From Agelaius tricolor (taxonomy: Eukaryota; Chordata; Aves; Passeriformes; Icteridae): a stretch of DNA of 64,000 nucleotides. A model generated the notes under the pieces. It had not been told where the DNA came from. It saw only the letters and a list, made by a program, of their open reading frames with translations, and ran no database searches. The stretch's first letter is position 1. Each line of letters begins with the position of its first letter. The stretch is from positions 47,187,381 through 47,251,380 of the forward strand of contig JALJCS010000001.1 in NCBI GenBank assembly GCA_023055355.1, read 5' to 3'. Shown here one piece after another: positions 62,050-64,000 of the stretch. Position numbers and translations under genes: made by a program.

Positions 62050-63008
62050 TTTATGTTCAACATCTTTGCTGGCAACATGGGCAGTGGGATTGAGTGCACC
62101 CTCAGCAATTTTACTGCTGCACCAAGCTGAGTGGTGTCACTGAGTGGCAGTGGACATGCTGGAGTGAAGGGATGCCATCCACAGAGACCTTGACACACGT
62201 GAGAGATGGGCTGATGCAAAACTCATTGAGATCAACAAAGCAAAGGGCAAGGTCCTACAGCTGGGTCCTAGCAATCCCAGGAATAGCTCCAGGCTGGGCA
62301 GAAAAGTAATTGAGAGCAGCCCTGAGGAGAAGGACTTGGGGGTGATGGTTGATGAAAAACTCAACATAAGCCAGCAGTGTGTGCTGGCAACCCAGAAAGA
62401 TTCTCCAGTGCAATCCTGGGTTGCATCATAAGGAGTCTGGTCAGCAGGTTGATGGAGGGAATTTTCCCATTCTACATTGCTCTTGTGACACCCCACCTGG
62501 AGTATTGTATTCAGTTCTGGCGTCCCCAGCATAAGGACATGGAACAGTTGGAGCAAGTCCAAAGGAGGGCCATGAAGTTTTTAAGTGGACTGGAGCAACT
62601 TCCCTGAAAAGGTGGACGAGACAGTTGGGGCTGTTCATCCTGGAGAAGAGAAGGTTTTGTGAGACTTCACATCAACCTTCCAGCGCCTGCAGGGGGCCTA
62701 CAGGGAAATGTCAAGGGGCTCTTCATCAGGAGCTGTAGTGATGGAACAAGGAGTAACATTTGCAAACAAAATTATGAAAAAAAAGGTTAGTTATGGTGAA
62801 GAAATTCTTTATAGTGAGGGTGATAAGATACTAGAACAGGTTACCCAGGAAGGTTGTGGATGCCCCAGCCCTGGCAAGTGTTTAAGACCAGGTAGGAGAA
62901 GAACTTGGGCAACCTATTCTAGTGAAATCTGTCCCTTCCCATGGCAGGGGAGGTTGGGACTAGATGGTATTTAGGGTCTCTTCCTACCCTTAACATTTTA
63001 TGATTCTA
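62050..63008 (+). mobile_element. CR1 LINE, 5'-truncated, degenerate
   Basis: About 960 bp of the 3' end of a CR1 in + orientation. The peptide relics are ordered as expected for late ORF2: NIFAGNMGSGIECTLSNF (62062 on), the frameshifted [12 protein letters not shown] region, [20 protein letters not shown] to VTPHLEYCIQFWRPQHKDME (62413-62540), then QVQRRAMKFLSGLEQLP. Later come gttacccaggaaggttgtggatgcccc and tgcccatggcagg-like text. It ends taacattttatgattct, a recognisable CR1 terminus. Many stops and indels show it is inactive. It belongs to a different subfamily or age from the copy at 23605, judging by the better kept 3' end. Confidence 0.93.
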
Positions 63009-64000
63009 ATTAATTTTCTTAAGGGACTTTTTCATAATAGGAAATAAATAGATGTGATCAGAGACCATCAAAAGTGAATAACAAAAAAAAAATTGTATCA
63101 CTACAAAACCATTTACTTGTGTTGGATGAAACAGAATGGACTGAGATTGGGCCAGAATAAGTGCAGTCTTTTATTTGCTGGAAATCTAGGAATATTTATA
63201 TGTATTTTTAAGTGAAATATGTCAGTTTGAACAGCACCAGCTTGTTTTAATTGTACAATTTGACCATGAATTGAATTATTTTTGCCAAGTTGTGTTAATT
63301 TACCTGGCCAGTTTTATAAAATTTATGCACAGTTAATACTTAATTTATCAACTTCATGTAAATGATGGAATTCTTTCTTTCTCTTTGCTCCTAATGTCAC
63401 ACAATAATGTCTGTCCATTTCTGACTAAATTATCCATCAAAACTTTGAGAGATATATGTGCAGTAACTAATATAGCACATTGTTTCTTAATTCCTTCAGT
63501 TCCTTCTTTATTTTTGTTAGTTATTAAGAGATCTTTGTCAGCTCTGGGTGGATTCACACTGAAGTCTTCTTTTAAATAAAACATGATCCCAACTACTCTG
63601 TGTTATGCAATAAAAATTATGTATGTAAAGAGATACTATTTAAGGAGAGTGAATTTAAGGAAAAATTAAATAAAGATTTGTCTTTTCTTCTTCTTGAAGA
63701 GACAAGGAATTTCTCGGATTCAAGCTATGTCCTTTACCACAAAAATACAATGTCAGGTTCAAACTGATAAAAGAGCAGAACTACCAAAAAAAAAAAAAAA
63801 AAAAAAACCATCTCAAGAGCAAATCTGGCATCTGAAGAGTTCTATCACAAATTCTAGGAGCAAGGTGTGCCATCTTCCCACTCCAGCCATCCTCACTTCC
63901 ATGAGGATGCTTGCTGCTAACCCAGCTCACCTGCCACCCTCTGGGAGGCTGAGCTAGAATCTAAATGAATGCAGATGGGTGTCCATTCTCAAAAATCAAC
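63009..64000. other. Right-hand flank, no gene seen
   Basis: AT-rich sequence after the CR1 to the window edge. It has an A22 run at 63786-63807 and several AATAAA-like words on the + strand (for example 63576 and 63610) but no exon to go with them. Confidence 0.5.
63786..63807. repeat. Poly(A) run
   Basis: Twenty-two consecutive A bases, which place a poly-lysine stretch in the chance open frame spanning it. No retroposon body was identified. Confidence 0.85.

Noticed and set aside
1..64000. CRISPR array, bacterial operons, tRNA or rRNA genes
   Set aside because: This is vertebrate nuclear DNA. No regularly spaced repeats, operon layout or cloverleaf sequence was found.

Overview
The window looks like nuclear DNA from a bird. 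The interspersed repeats I can recognise are three CR1 LINE copies and one solo LTR of a common avian ERVL-type family. No mammalian Alu, B1 or L1 sequence was seen. Most of the 64 kb is AT-rich, intron-dense, non-coding DNA. Almost every open frame longer than 60 codons is chance, a repeat relic, or a product of the GC-rich island.

Two real genes are supported, lying tail to tail. On the left, on the + strand, is the 3' end of formin-2 (FMN2). It consists of an 82-bp exon (7131-7212) and a final exon carrying only 8 codons and the stop (8608-8634), followed by a long 3' UTR. Together they encode the basic C-terminal tail that, in the formin-2 family, binds the KIND domain of Spire. On the right, on the - strand, is gremlin-2 (GREM2/PRDC), a secreted BMP antagonist. 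Its whole 168-codon reading frame sits in one exon (16194-16700). A splice acceptor lies one base upstream of the ATG, and the 3' UTR probably ends at an AATAAA near 13855. This FMN2 to GREM2 convergent order matches the human 1q43 arrangement as I recall it.

Upstream of the GREM2 coding exon is a stretch of about 38 kb that I interpret as its first intron. It ends at a strong CpG island (about 54640-55560). Inside the island, on the - strand, there is a CCAAT box (55351-55355) and a good splice donor (CAG|GTATGG at 55076/55075). Joining that donor to the coding-exon acceptor gives an A at -3 and a G at +4 around the ATG. I therefore propose the island as the GREM2 promoter and first, non-coding exon. 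This is inference, not proof.

Region by region: 1-7130 FMN2 intron; 7131-8634 last two FMN2 coding exons; to about 10.7 kb FMN2 3' UTR; 10.7-13.85 kb intergenic; 13.855-16.70 kb GREM2 terminal exon; 16.7-55.08 kb putative GREM2 intron, with two CR1 copies (23.6-25.4 kb and 44.6-44.8 kb), an ERVL solo LTR (45.26-45.82 kb), microsatellites and several perfect hairpins; 54.64-55.56 kb CpG island promoter; 55.56-64 kb upstream flank with a third CR1 (62.05-63.0 kb).

I found no wholly new biological system. The observations most worth following are an 88-nt, miRNA-precursor-like hairpin at 52781-52868, an isolated TATA box plus CpG cluster at 46480-46560, a CpG-rich patch at 59262-59425, and a possible upstream ORF in the predicted GREM2 leader.
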